NCBI GenBank assembly: GCA_037043015.1 | Contig: CM073326.1 | Span: forward strand, 10,796,345 to 10,860,344 | Source of the DNA: Bryum argenteum | Lineage: Eukaryota > Streptophyta > Bryopsida > Bryales > Bryaceae | DNA length: 64,000 bases | Direction: 5' to 3' | Shown: positions 19,593 through 31,097 of the stretch, one piece after another | How positions within the stretch are numbered: the stretch's first letter is position 1 | How the letters are laid out: each line of letters begins with the position of its first letter | Program-made: the position numbers and the translations under genes | Notes under the pieces: generated by a model | Databases searched by the model: none | Seen by the model: only the letters and a program-made list of their open reading frames with translations | What the model was told of the DNA's origin: nothing

Positions 19593-21887
19593 TTGAAGCG
19601 ACATGTCTGCAAGCCCTTGTGGGGCAACTGCCGCAGACTGCCAAGTGTTGAGCTAAGCAGCATCTGCGTAAAAGTTCGTGGCAGCTACCAAGTGGATGGG
19701 TCTTCATCTTTTGACTACATGGATGGATGATCATTTCCAAACCTAGATTGATCGCCCCCATCGATCGCTGGTATCAGCCCCGGACTGAAATCTAAACTGC
19801 TACAATGAACTCTCGCCTCTGACGGACTTGCATTACAATCGAATCCCACACAATTCTACAGAAGCCGTTAAAATTCAAGCATTCTGGAGAGCACCCAGTC
19901 CATTGCATTTGTTCAAAGCATGTCTTCAAACGCTTCCCATTCGCTGAAAGAGGCAGCAAACATTGATCCCGATTGAGGATATAGTTCGACTTTTAAAAAT
20001 ACATCATTCTTGCATCTTTGCGCCACATTCTTGAAGCTTACCTGCGAGTTTTCCAACAAGTTAATATGTTGTGCTAGTCGTCTAAACTTAATTCGTCAGA
20101 GTGCACATCAAGAAGCTCACTGTGAGTGGCGATTAATTGCTTCACTTGCTTGTTGGATTTGTGGAGTATGCAGTCACAGGGATGGAATGCGCAGCAATGC
20201 AGGAGTAGCTCTGGAAATGATCGTATGTCTTGGAATTTGGGGACGCCACAATCTCCGTCGTGCAGAACAGGTCTCAAAGTCATGTGAATTTCGACCTGTT
20301 ATTGTCTAGATTAGAAATAGATATATAAAATTATCGATAATTATCAGTAAGCACTTCATAACTATGGATTCTCAAATGTTGGGTGTTACCAAGACACATG
20401 TTTCTTCACATTGGGGGCAACTTTGAACTGCCCAGATACGGTATTGACGATCAGCACGACAATGAAAGACCATCGTTAGGGCGTAACCCAAATCAGCTCT
20501 GAAACAGGAGGGAGGTAAATCGCCGAAGCGTGAGAAGAAGACTAGTGTCTTCATAGACTAAGTATGCCTACTCCACAAAGAAGAAGAGTAGAAGCTCGAT
20601 TGTCTGGAAACTCTTCCAAGGACACATTGAGTGAACACGAAGTGAACTTGTCTCGAAGCTCCTCCGATGATTAAGAAAGAAAGAAAGAAAAACAAAGAAT
20701 CTGCGGAAGAAACCTGAGCAACGACCACCGGTATGGTGGCTTACAAGCTAGGAAGGAAGGGAGGGGAGGAGGGCACTGAGCGGGAAAGCAGCAGGAGCAA
20801 TTATCAGAACCGAGCCTAGTTTGAAACGAAACGAGCCTTGGGGCCGGCGAAAACAGCTGAATTGTGGATGAGAATCAAGTCGCCTTCATCCGCTACGAAT
20901 CCTCACACCAAGCATCTCCCCCAGCATAAATAAAACAACAGTAGAACAACTCCAGTACAGTAAGTTTCTCTTTCAGGGCGGCTTGTGCGGCTCCACTCCC
21001 ACTTCACTTCACTCAACCTTGCCCTTATCATTTGAAAACGTACGAGCTTGACATTTTTACTTTATCCAACAAAAAAATTGAGCTCGAAGAAATTGCTTCT
21101 AACCCCGGTGAGAGGGTGTTCAGAACCACGGTAGTACAGTAGTAGGCCGTTAGACTTGTGTTACCAAATTAACTCTCGCACAGTCAACAGTGGAACTAGA
21201 GTTACAATGAAAAGCAGTGGGGCAACTGCCGCAGAAGACTGCCAAGTGTTGAGATTCTCCAGCTCGTCCAGCACAAAAATAACGATTCTTGAAGGCCCTC
21301 GACAATCAAGGAAGGGTAAGAACTGATTACTGATTTCAGGGCGGCTCCACTCCACTCCACTTCACTTCACTTCACTGCAACCAAGTGGATTGGATAGTTC
21401 GATCAGGGGACGCTTTGCTTCCTGCATTCAGACATGTGTCGATGCTACCAGCTCACCCCCTCCTCTTTCCGAATCAGCACACCCCCTATTTATTTTATTC
21501 TACTTTACACTGCCACTCTAACCTTCTGCTGGTGCTTGTCATGTGTTGTTTCCTGCCCTAGCTACACACAAAAAAAGAATACAAAAACCAAAACAAAAAC
21601 AAAAACAAAACAAAAAGAAGGTCTGCGTTACTCACAAGCGTCCCAATTTGGAGCAATCTAATCCAATCTTGGATAAACCACATCACTCACCTGTGCATTT
21701 CAAAAATGACACCTTCTGATATGAAACTCCCGAAATACAGAAGAGGTAGATTTGGATTATTTTGCAACCTACAACCCCAACCCCAGTTTCGTTAAAATGG
21801 CCTTATTCCGCGAAAATGGCAGTCAGAAACCATGTGACAAGCTTTTAAAAAAAAAAAAAAAAAAAAAGAAAAAGAAGAAGAAAAAAG
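19593..21887. other. Spacer with short duplicated host segments and low-complexity tracts
   Basis: No gene could be assembled. Two near-identical stretches of about 35 bp (core GGGGCAACTGCCGCAGA, then CTGCCAAGTGTTGAG) lie at 19619-19652 and 21217-21253. A CTCCACTCC/ACTTCACTTCACT segment is repeated at about 20974-21017 and 21335-21375. A TATA-like GCATAAATAAAA lies near 20924. Low-complexity tracts are (CAAAA)n at 21574-21618 and an A run at 21847-21867. The 99-codon frame at 20010-20309 shows no recognisable features. Confidence 0.4.
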
Positions 21888-21975
21888 TTCACACCCCCGA
21901 GAGTGCATAGAAGAAGATAATTGCAGTTTTGAGGTTTCAAGCTCCCAAAAAACACCAAGGAAAGTAAGGGGTTAA
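21888..21975. mobile_element. Tail fragment of a T4 element
   Basis: It matches the last 85 bp or so of the T4 copy ending at 5669 (AGTGCATAGA, TTTTGAGGTTT, AAGCTCCCAAAAA, AAGGGG-TTAA) and shares its terminal TTAA with the T3 element that follows. Confidence 0.65.
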
Positions 21976-22508
21976 CCCCTAAATTTTCCTTGTTGCAAAA
22001 TGGTTTGAGTCACAAAATGTGACCTCCATTTAGATTAACCCCTAACTCTCCTTGTTGCAAAACGGTCTAAGTCACAAAATTTGACCTTCTTTTAGATTAA
22101 GCTCAAAAAATCTCAATCCAAGCATTATTTAAAAGATTCAACCGTAAGATCTCAAATTTCACTTGACATTCTTCTCACATACCAAATTTGAACCGTTCAT
22201 TCTTCCTCATTTGTGAGATTATAATGGTCAAAGTTGGCTAAGTTTTTCTCCTTCGGGAACCTCCAAAACCCGTTTCGGGTTTTAAGGAGAGTTAGGGGTT
22301 AAGCTCAAAAAATCTCAATTTGAGCATTATTTAAAAGATTCAACCGTAAGATCTCAAAGTTCACTTGACATTCTTCTCACATACCAAATTTGAACAATTC
22401 ATCCTTCCTCATTTGTGAGATTCTTATGGTCAAAATTGACTGAGTAAGTTTTTCTCCTCCGGGTACCTCCAAAACCCGTTTCAATTTTTAAGGAAAGTTA
22501 GGGGTTAA
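21972..22508. mobile_element. T3 element interrupted by a second T3 element
   Basis: The outer copy starts TTAA-CCCCTAAATTTTCCTT at 21972 and ends AAGGAAAGTTAGGGG-TTAA at 22508. Without the insertion it is about 270 bp. It is cut at TTTAGA-TTAA, and continues with TTAA-GCTCAAAAAATC after the inner copy. The inner copy itself preserves the uncut version (TTTTAGATTAAGCTCAAAAA at 22091-22110), proving the insertion point. Confidence 0.85.
22035..22302. mobile_element. TTAA-bounded MITE, family T3, inner copy (268 bp)
   Basis: It has the same length as the copy at 15759-16026 in reverse orientation, with ends TTAA-CCCCTAACTCTCCTT and AAGGAGAGTTAGGGG-TTAA. It is inserted in an older T3 copy, so it moved later. 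Confidence 0.85.
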
Positions 22509-23668
22509 CAAGTTCCTTGGTCACGCCTTCATGTACAAACACAATATTGAACCCTTGAAGATGACAGAACCTATATATTCAAGATTGCAATGCCTATTCA
22601 TTGAGACCATTTCATTCCTCAACATTCATACGAGTTATTCACTCCCAAAGCTCTCACAAAGTACACTCACAAAGGGCAAGGAGCAAAAGTGCCCAAGATT
22701 TATTACCACATATATTTTCAAAGTCTAGTCAAAACCAATCAACTTGCCTTTGTAGAAGCTTAGTTAAAAACCCTAGCTAGCTAGAAACCAACTTTCAAGG
22801 GTTTAGGGTTTAAGCCATGATTGCATGCACCGAAGGGAAGGGAGTGTGGTGAGCCACAAGATAAGCACTCAACACTCATGAAAGGCTCCTCCAATGTGAT
22901 CATAGTGGGGATATGAGAGTCAAGGGGGGGGGGAGGGGGAGCCAGTACCATGGAAACACTTGATACAGGATCTACTATGTGGCCTGTAGGAATGGATCAT
23001 GGTAGATCATACAAGCACCATAGCTTTTTCTTTTCTTGCAACAAACAACAAACAGGTGGAGTCTCTCATGCCACTTGAAATTTGCCTGGTCACATGGAAT
23101 GGAAATTTCCCAAATCTGCTAGTTCCATTGCATTGGCTCCCCTTCCCTTCCATGCCCCGCTTTGCATCTCCTTCGTGCATGGCCTTGTTTTCGTGATAAG
23201 GAGTATGTGGGTGGCCCTTTCTTTCTTTCTTTCTTTCTAGCAACCTAACTATTTGGTCATATTGATTTGGTTGAGATAGATATTTGTACTTGACCATATC
23301 ACTCTTTTGCCTAACGTTGTACTTTGTGTGTCCGAAAGGTTCATTGTGTTATCATTTTGGAGGAGACGCTTTTGGAATAGCTTTGGTAATTATTTTTTTC
23401 CCAATGGGATTGATGATATGGGTGACTTTTTGCACGGAAAAAGCTAGAGCAACTATTGAAAGGGCGGTTCTTTGTATGTCTTTACCTTTAGTTACAAAAA
23501 CAAAGTAGTTCTAAGCCCTCAAAAACACAAAAAGTAGTAAGCAAGCATTTGATATGTGCAACAAGTATTCGTGTAAGTGGTTGCTTTACGGTGCTTCTAC
23601 TTTGTAGTAAGAAGCTATGATATTTTGTAAATCCTTCAATACCACAAATTACGCAACTAGCAATGAGG

Positions 23669-23699
<31 letters not shown>

Positions 23700-24007
23700 C
23701 AAAAATGATCCCATTGGCCACATCACAATGAGCAAGCTCCAACAAATTTTGCAATTTTGCAATTTGTTTTTGGTTAGCTCTTTTGTTGAGTCGTCCTTGT
23801 GAGACCTTGTGAGTGGATACTGGAAAAAGGAAGGAGAGGCATGTGAAGTGAAATTATGAAGTGTCAGAAAGTGTCTGTTGAAATCCAAAGTGTGGAAGAA
23901 GAAAAGATCCACACTTTTTGTTCCAATATCTGCATCATGGGACACTCTCTATTTGCACACTCGATCACCATTTAGCAGTTCAATAATAATAATAAGAGAT
24001 ACTTGCA
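22509..24007. other. Spacer with homopolymer and (CTTT)n tracts
   Basis: No gene is recognised. It contains a G run near 22925, (CTTT)n at 23218-23237 and a long T run at 23670-23699. The roughly 90-codon frames on both strands at 23007-23297, 23488-23754 and 23649-23945 are low-complexity or lack features. Confidence 0.45.
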
Positions 24008-24150
24008 TTTGCTATCGTAGTATCCACCCCGAGAGGGGTTAACTTAGTAGTCCTACGTCATTGTTGTTATGTCCTGTGGGCATACCGTCAAGGGTAGGTC
24101 GAACGGACATTTTATTCACGCCAACCCCACAAGGGTGTGGTGTTCTTATT
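24008..24150 (+). mobile_element. SINE 3' fragment
   Basis: It starts at CCACCCCGAGAGGGGTTAAC, contains TGTGGGCATACCGTCAAGGG and TAGGTCGAACGGACATTTTA, and ends in a TTATTTACTTATTATTTATT tail. It is a sister of the 16440 fragment. Confidence 0.65.
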
Positions 24151-24341
24151 TACTTATTATTTATTTATAACTTGCATTTGCATAAACTCAATTTGAACCT
24201 TTCTACCAAGTGCCACTATTCTCTATAACACATTTTAAATGTATTTACCATGTGGGGGGCAAAAGTAAAGTCCTCAATTTTAAGGATGCAAAAATGTGGA
24301 ATAATCTACTTTCTTGCATGGGGAGGGGAGTAGGCAGGGCA

Positions 24342-24548
24342 ATGGTTTGCGGCAACTACCAAGGAGGCACTCTAGGATCCTTCGGGACCTCCCAAGGCTG
24401 TTTTTGATAATATGAAATTCAAATTTGAGGTCTGTGACCCCCAGTTACTCTTGAAAGCCTACTCCTTGGCATTTAATGTCTATACATCAAAAAAATTAGG
24501 GGGCTCATTGCCCCTCCTCCATCCTCCTTGGTAGCTGCTACGAACGCT
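24342..24548. mobile_element. Repeat R2, intact copy
   Basis: It begins GGTTTGCGGCAACTACCAAG and ends CTTGGTAGCTGCTACGAACG, which form imperfect inverted repeats. Its right end carries the empty CCTCCTTGGTAGCTGC site used to define the 19362-19578 insertion. Confidence 0.7.
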
Positions 24549-24656
24549 TACCCGAGTAGGCATGCAATTTCTTGACTATTTGGCTCAGATATAATGACCA
24601 GTCAAATATAGATGTTCACCCTGTTTGCAGCTGAGTTGGATTTCACAAACTAAAAA

Positions 24657-24771
24657 TCTTAACCCCTAAAGGAAGATCTTGAGATTGAGTCAAAGTTTCA
24701 GTTTCTGTAAAAACGAAACAAAAAAAAAAACACGACCCTACACGAGCTTCTCTCTCCTTTAAGAGTTAAGC
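24657..24771. mobile_element. Short TTAA-bounded element or remnant
   Basis: It starts TTAA-CCCCTAAAGGAAG and ends CTCCTTTAAGAG-TTAA, a diverged version of the T-family ends with only about 110 bp between. It is probably a deleted T4- or T3-like copy. Confidence 0.45.
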
Positions 24772-25082
24772 AAAGACTATAGTAAGTGGCTCAGAAATTG
24801 CTCAAATTTTAGGTTGGCTAACATATTGAGTTCTTGCCAAGAAAATTGATTTTGGAAAACGCGCAAGGCAAGTAGGAGATTGGACCGACTCAATTATTCA
24901 TTTTGGATTAATATTGAATCAATTGTGAAGGGGAACCTCATAGGTGTATTTAAAACCACTTGGCCTTAAATATACACCATGATTACATTGATATTCAAAC
25001 CTGGAGACTATAATGTACCTCGTGCTTAGATAGGGCTGGTGATGTTGTGTGGGATCACCGTAAATCATTGCTATGAGTGTTT

Positions 25083-25217
25083 CTCGGGGGCAAGGGAGGG
25101 GGAGGGGTAAAGAGCCCCTAATTTTTTGATGTTTAGGCTTAAAATGCCAAGGAGTAGGCTCCAAGAGTAATTTGGGGCCGCAGTCCCCATCTTTGAATTC
25201 AAAATTATCAAAACAGT
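25083..25217 (-). mobile_element. Repeat R2, inverted partial copy
   Basis: On the minus strand it follows the central part and right end of the 24342 copy (CAAGGAGTAGGCT, GAGCCCCTAATTTTTTGATG). Confidence 0.6.
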
Positions 25218-26147
25218 ATCGCGGTCCAAATTAAAAATTCCAAGGATTCTGAAGAAAAAAAAATCCCATTAGCTGACGAGGGCTCCGATAAACGCTAGTA
25301 GCACTCTTTTAGAGGGGCCCTGTTGTGTGGGTTTTGTGCCACCTACTGCATGACTAAGATGAAGTTGTTGGTTTCTCCTATTATTGTTGAGATTTTTGGC
25401 ATAACACGTATAATTTTAACATGACTTTCTTCTTGCTAATTTTTGGCCTAGATCAGTGGTTGGGCTATATGAGGAATTTTACTTTACCTTCGCAGCAGGT
25501 TGTTACCTGTGTTATAGTAGATGATGATTCCACTTGCTCTATCATTCTACTATTTTTCCTTGTGCACGAAAATTGCTTGCACTGTTAACAATCCTCTAGA
25601 TTTCAACTGCTAAAGATTGCTCCACTATTAGCCACCTTACTATGGAAGAGTATTGACCAAGGTACTCAGAATGCCAAATGTGAGGTACAATGTCAAATTT
25701 GAATTGTTGGATGTGTAACATTGTCTTAATGAAATTTGGCTATCAATGTTTTCATTGTATCTCGATTATGAAATCATGTAAAAAACCAAATTGTTTTGGA
25801 TCTAAAGTAAGTATTTTTGCCATTGTACAAAATGAAATTTGACAATCAATGTTTTCATTGTATTTCACCCTAATTATGCAAAATGTGAGCTTATTCCCCT
25901 CATTTCTATTGTTTTTGCGTTCCACAACTATTTTTGTGCCCCACCAACAACTCCAACAACTTTTTCCTTTAAGGTACCGAAATATGTTTGTCCACCTTTG
26001 ATTTCTTCGAGCCATGAAGAGTTGGTATTTGGTAGAATTCCCTTCAAGTATATGTATACCTTAGGGATATGTCTCCATGTTTGAACAAATGCTTGTAAAA
26101 GATGAACATATTAAATTTGTACCTCATATGTCAAATATACAAGTATG
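25218..26147. other. AT-rich spacer
   Basis: No gene is recognised. A segment around TGACAATCAATGTTTTCATTGTAT (25740-25765 and 25842-25866) is duplicated about 100 bp apart, which explains the overlapping frames on both strands at 25752-26084. Confidence 0.4.
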
Positions 26148-26500
26148 AGCCAATAGAGATGTTGTTGCATAGTGACCTTCACTATGCAACAACAATAATT
26201 AATCTAGGGCCTTTCTTGCCACATGGACCCCATTAAGGGGGTGCCACATGGACCCCATGAGTGCAGTTTATTTTGTAAAATTTTATTCTTTGAGCATAGC
26301 CCCCAACCCTCTTGTACTTTCTTAGGGGAGGAAACAACTACAAATGATATGGCGCAAATCTGCTCCTCGAAGACTCCCCGCCCCCAAGACCCCCTACCCT
26401 CAAGACCTCCACCCCCAAGACTCCTCCCATACGCCCTCTTCTCCGCATTTTTAGATGTGCTTTGCGACCTGCATTCCACAAGAGATAGTGAGATTTTGGG
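26148..26500. repeat. Repeat R4, copy 1, with terminal hairpin
   Basis: It begins GAGATG followed by a perfect 33-bp hairpin whose arms read GTTGTTGCATAGTGA and TCACTATGCAACAAC. Then come CCACATGGACCCCAT repeats, AGCCCTCTTGTACTT-like sequence and a C-rich CCCCCAAGACTCCTCC run. It matches 56133-56460 throughout. The 139-codon frame at 26223-26642 is built on this repeat and is not a gene. Confidence 0.7.
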
Positions 26501-26533
26501 AGATAGTAAGCTTCATGATCATCCAAGTTCCAA

Positions 26534-26779
26534 TCATCCTTCAGTAGCTCCAACATCATATCCTTCATTAATTGCTACCTTCATCTCTTTATATGAAATT
26601 AAAGTGGATAGTAGAGTGTTTTTGTTGAAGTATCCATTGTAGTGCACTCTTAACCATTCCACCATGACATAAATTGGCCTTATTGCTCTAGTCACTTTTT
26701 TGACTATATATTTTGATTCTTGTGAAGTATGTATAGTACCTATGAGATAAACCTCTGCTTCATTAATTTCAAATTTCAA
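26534..26779 (-). pseudogene. Remnant of a TraB-domain protein gene
   Basis: An 81-codon minus-strand frame starting at an ATG at 26779 contains EAEVYLIGTIHTSQES, then a helix-like stretch (YIVKKVTRAIRP) and YVMVEW. This is the opening strand-helix-strand of the TraB/PrgY family (V-x-L-x-GT-x-H-x-S-x-E-S ... RP-x-x-V-x-x-E), which plants have in organelle outer-membrane proteins. The conserved E-L-C-x-x-R that normally follows is missing, the frame then loses similarity and stops, and no flanking exons were found. I read it as a decayed fragment next to repeat R4; a divergent exon is less likely. Confidence 0.45.
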
Positions 26780-27923
26780 ATTTAAGATTAAACCATCTAA
26801 ATTAGTTGAAATTATATGATGTTTTTTTAATTTTCATTTATCCACCAAGCTCCTTGCTTGTTAGCCTCTAATGTTTGCAATTCTTGCAAAGTCTATGCTT
26901 CATATTTTGGGTGGTTGATGAGATTACCAATTTTGGATAATATATTGACCAGGATTGCTAAACAATTTCACCATGGTTAGATATAACACTTTACCAACTA
27001 TTGCCTCCAATAGAAACTGACTTAAAACTTTCAATGACTTATTCTCAATAGTTACCAAGTTACACGTTTGAGACAATCCAAGTATTGCATATATGGTCAT
27101 TAAATTTTGCAATTGGCTTGGAGTGATATTAAACTGTAAAAATTTGATGTTGGAATTCAATTTGGACACATATATGAGCGGCACATACAATACCACAAGT
27201 TGGTAATAATAATACTTCAAGCAAGATCTCTTATCAAGGAAGTCATTTTTCTTGCTACACTACCAAATCCAAGTAGTGAAGAAAGATTCCTTCATACTTT
27301 GAGCAATGTTATCGGATTAGCATATGAGTGACTAGCTACAAGAAGCTAAGAAAGAGGCCTTATCTTCTAGAATATTCAATATCTCGTCAAAAAATCAATC
27401 CAAGAATCTGTATTTAATTTGTGGTTGCCTTAGGAAATATCGCTTGTAAACAAATATCCATGTTATGTTGAGTTTCCAACCAAAAATGCTTAAAATAAAA
27501 GCAAACACACATTTTACTTGTGAGAGTTTGAGTCATGTTCAAAAGATCTAGATGCATTACATATATAATACAACTTGTCTGCATTTTCCTAACTTTGGTA
27601 ATATATTCTCACATTTCAAAACAAGTAAGGGAGAGTGATAAAGAATAAATGAAGCTGTACCAATAATGGAGCACTAGGCTTCTTGACCTAGAGATACATA
27701 ATAGATTTACACTTCAACAATACCATGTACTCATCTCAAACATTATAGGGTGTCAAATTAGGGCATCATTTTATAAACACCTATTAGTCCACCTTCAAAA
27801 ATTCATAGCAAATTGTAGAAGAAGTCCAAAATTTATGAATCCACTTCAACTATCTTTCCACTTACTATCCCCATTCACAAAAATTACTAACACTGTCTAC
27901 TCACGAGAACTGAAATTTGAGGG
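26780..27923. other. AT-rich spacer
   Basis: No gene could be assembled. The 98-codon minus-strand frame at 26924-27220 is rich in Leu/Ile/Tyr as expected from AT-rich DNA and has no recognisable domain; it may be part of the same decayed locus as the TraB fragment. Confidence 0.35.
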
Positions 27924-28256
27924 GGCAATGGTTCGTGGTAGCTAACAAGGAGGCACCCTTGAATCTGTGGAGACCCCTTAAGATCATTTTTGATGAGGCC
28001 TATTGTCCCTAAATACTCTGTAGGCATACTCCTTGGCAATGAAAAGGAATTAGCCTTCAAGATTTTTACCACTTCTAGTTCATGTAAAACCCATCTCCTG
28101 TAAAAAAATCAGCCCCAAATTCCTATTTTTGATACTTCACTTAGCTTGACCTAAAGTGCAAAAACCTGAATAGGGTTTTAAGAAGAGTTAGGGGTTAAAA
28201 ACTAGGGGGCTCCCTTATCCCTACCCCATCCTCCTCGGTAGCTGCTACAAACTCTT
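27924..28256. mobile_element. Repeat R2 with a T3 remnant inside
   Basis: Ends are GGTTCGTGGTAGCTAACAAG and CTCCTCGGTAGCTGCTAC. Inside, AACCTGAATAGGGTTTTAAG followed by AAGAGTTAGGGG-TTAA at about 28164-28198 is the right end of a T3 element. Confidence 0.6.
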
Positions 28257-28854
28257 AGTACCCATTTTTGAGCACTCTCCCTTACTTACTACAAGAAGAT
28301 CAATGATTGTAGTGTGTGAAGCAAGCAAGGCACCCACCGAAAGACCAAGCAAACCCAGTGGCTCACTCATCAGTCCAATTTACAACATTATCAATCAAAA
28401 TAATTTAAAAACATTATGTGTATAGTGCATAGGATAATAGTTGGTGTACTTGTACGTGGATAATCAGCATGTTAGTTCCTTGGTTGTGGGAATTTTTTGA
28501 TTCCATTTGTTAGCTTTGATTCCCTTTGTTAGATTTTATAAAGGTTCCAGTTTCTTGGATGGGGTGTAAGAATATTCTTGGTTGGGGTGGCGACGTAGAG
28601 GATGACTGACCGCCTCGTTACAGTAAATTTGAAATAGTCTGGGTCTTTTTGTTGACCAAGTTTTTGATTGGTTAAATTTGCCAGTTTTGCCAAACGAAAC
28701 TTTTCAAAATATTCCCTAACCACTTTTTTCATCACGTTTTTGCCCACTTTTGCTTGTTCATACACTACAATACAACATTTCTTCAAAAGTAAGCGAAGGT
28801 CTTATCCAAATTCCTAAACCCACCCTTAATGCCAAGTGGGAACATACTACCTTG
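28257..28854. other. Spacer
   Basis: No gene is recognised. The 85-codon minus-strand frame at 28529-28786 has no recognisable domain. Confidence 0.35.
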
Positions 28855-29105
28855 ACCCCTATACGTCCTTGGGGGGTATTATTAGCCAAAAACTCACTTT
28901 CAAAAAAAGTGTTATAGATGAATATTAAGATAAGCGATCTAGATCTCAACCGTACAAACTTGTAATATACTTGTTATAAATCATGTGGACCAAACCTTGA
29001 CTCATAGGACCTCATAGCTTGCAAGATGATAACGTATTAGTGTGGAAAGCAGGCTACAAAATAACATGATTTTCTCTTTGATGTGAAAATACTACATTTT
29101 CGTTG
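28855..29105 (-). mobile_element. Truncated T2 fragment, inverted
   Basis: It starts with a T2 end lacking TTAA (CCCCTATACGTCCTTGGGG) and follows the 1296-2268 copy on the minus strand (CTCAACCGTACAAACTTGTA, TGTGGACCAAA, TGATAACGTATTAGTG). Confidence 0.65.
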
Positions 29106-29106
29106 G

Positions 29107-29220
29107 GAAGTTATGCTATGTTCTCACGAATTCGTCACAAAGTTATAACTTCCTGAGAACATAGCATAACTTCTTCTCAACAAATTATGCTATGTTCTCA
29201 ACAATTTCTTCATGAAGTTA
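29107..29220. repeat. Hairpin repeat around GTTATGCTATGTTCTCA
   Basis: AAGTTATGCTATGTTCTCA occurs first forward, then inverted (TGAGAACATAGCATAACTT), then forward again in part. The first pair can form a long stem with a loop of about 25 nt. Confidence 0.75.
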
Positions 29221-30055
29221 TTTGATGTACATAACAATGCAGGCAAGATCAAAATCATTGAGTGCATAATAGGGACATATTTTTATTCTCCCATTCTCTT
29301 GTTCTCCCTTCTCTTGTTTCAGGTTTCTCATTCCAACATTTTTCATTTCTCTCATTTTTTTGTCCACTTGTAAGGATCATAATTACTAATCTGGTTAGAA
29401 GATTCACCATGCACATTCTAATGGAGCACATTAGTGATATATTTTGTGGAGTATTTGGTTGGGACTTAAAGAGTCGCAAGAGGCATGCGAATGAATGCAC
29501 AACTCTTGGGCTTGGTGTGGAAGGCTTACTTCTATCAACTTATTGAGCCGCTTTTATAAAATGTGGGAGAGCATTCACCATCATAATTTCTGTTGGAAGG
29601 GCTTGAAAGGACTAAATTCAATAATGAACTCTGATCATTTGCTTGCCTTTGAACCAATAACATTGGTTGCCAACTTTTGCGGCGTGGCAATTTATGAAAG
29701 TTTGCTCTTGCTCGCCTAATCTTTGAGTGGTTCCAAAAGGCAAAGCGTGCCAATTAACTCACAATGATGTGGGAGATTAACCTCACACCAATTTATTGCG
29801 CCACCTCTAAGATTAAAGCCTCTACGGAAGTAACTTCCAATAAAAGAGTTGTAAAGGGAAAATAATGTAATTATGAACTTTGACAAGCGTAAGTCTCGAA
29901 ACCAATCACATTGGTTGTCAGTTGGTATTGTATGCCGTATTATGACATCTTGCGCTCACTTGCCTTATCAGCTGCACAAGTATGAATAGCTACCTAACAA
30001 TATCTTTTTCCATCTTAAAAAATAGTTGGGCTTAAGAATACTTTACGTGAAAAGC
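29221..30055. other. Spacer
   Basis: Overlapping frames on both strands occur at 29255-29753, but no frame shows a recognised domain or consistent splice signals. Confidence 0.35.
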
Positions 30056-30195
30056 CAAGCCCTTCATAGGGCCAATGGAGGGCAAATATTCTCTCATTTA
30101 ATTGGTTCATTTTTTGAAGTTTAACAACTGAGCCAATCACACAAGGGGTTTTTCTTTCCTCTTGTGGCCCTTGACATCCCATGTAAAGCGTCCCT
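30056..30195. mobile_element. Foldback repeat R5, copy 1
   Basis: The left arm (CATAGGGCCAATGGAGG...TTAATTGGTTCA) pairs with the right arm (GAGCCAATCACACAAGGGG...TTGTGGCCC). Sister copies at 53395-53530 and 53955-54095 share the layout and the flanking ATGTAAAGYG/ATATAAAGTG. Confidence 0.6.
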
Positions 30196-30995
30196 TGGCG
30201 TGGATTTTTATTTTTTAGCATTTCGAAATCCAAACAATTTAGGCTCAAGCATTTGAAAATGACAGAAAATCCTTACATGCATATCTTTTACATGCTAGGA
30301 GTTACAACTTCCCACTAATCAAGAAGTAGTGAGATGTGGCATATAACAAATTTATAAATAACCAAGTTGGTATACTGTAGAAATTTTTTAAAAAATTAAA
30401 GAAAAAACAAAAAAAGTAATAAAAAAATAAAAATAAAAATAAAGATTGCTTGATGTCACTTGGATTCTTTATGTAGAAAATAGAGTGGCTCAAATTCAAA
30501 AGTTCTAGGAGGTGGAGAAGTAACCTCATCTCAAAGCATCCCCAAGAATACGGTACTTCTCCCTAATAAGATGTTTTACCTATGAATACTTCTCTTGAAC
30601 ATGACGATATCCCAATTAGATTAGAAACTGAATGTAATATATTGCACACGCCTTCTCTTTCCCTTCCAACCAGAGTGCAAGAATTGTAAGCCATGGCCGC
30701 CTTATTGCTCAAGCAAATGGATTACATGTTGTCCAAAACACTCCAAGCCCCCTTTTCATTCTTGTTAAAATAAAACACAAAGCAATCCAAGGATAGGGAA
30801 AAGGGATACAATACTATTAGAGGGTTATTCTGAGTCAGCCCACCTAATCAAATGAAGCCACCAAATTTAAAAAAAAAGGGCAAAAATAGTTGTCACCCAT
30901 GTCTGTACAGTAGGTTAGGTGAAGCGTCTGTAAGTTACCTGGATATCCACAATTTCAATTGATCCACAATATGGATCAAGCACTGTACTCTAATA
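30196..30995. other. AT-rich spacer
   Basis: It contains an A-rich tract at 30388-30442. No gene is recognised. Confidence 0.4.
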
Positions 30996-31097
30996 TTCCC
31001 TCTTTCCCATTATGATTGTTAACTAGGTTCTCTCAAATCTACCTCTGAAGATAGATTTGAGAGAACCTGCTGAACAATTATAATGGGACGGAGGGAG
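30996..31097. mobile_element. Stowaway-like MITE, copy 2
   Basis: A 102-bp hairpin element flanked by TA (30994-30995 and 31098-31099). The right end on the minus strand reads CTCCCTCCGTCCCATTATAA; the left end is TTCCCTCTTTCCCATTATGA. Its middle (GTTCTCTCAAATCTACCTC) matches the copy at 14812-14913. Confidence 0.85.

Noticed and set aside
26223-26642. 139-codon plus-strand frame
   Set aside because: It is made of repeat R4 (C-rich CCCCAAGAC units), has a Pro-rich artefact composition, and the second R4 copy at 56133 does not conserve the frame.
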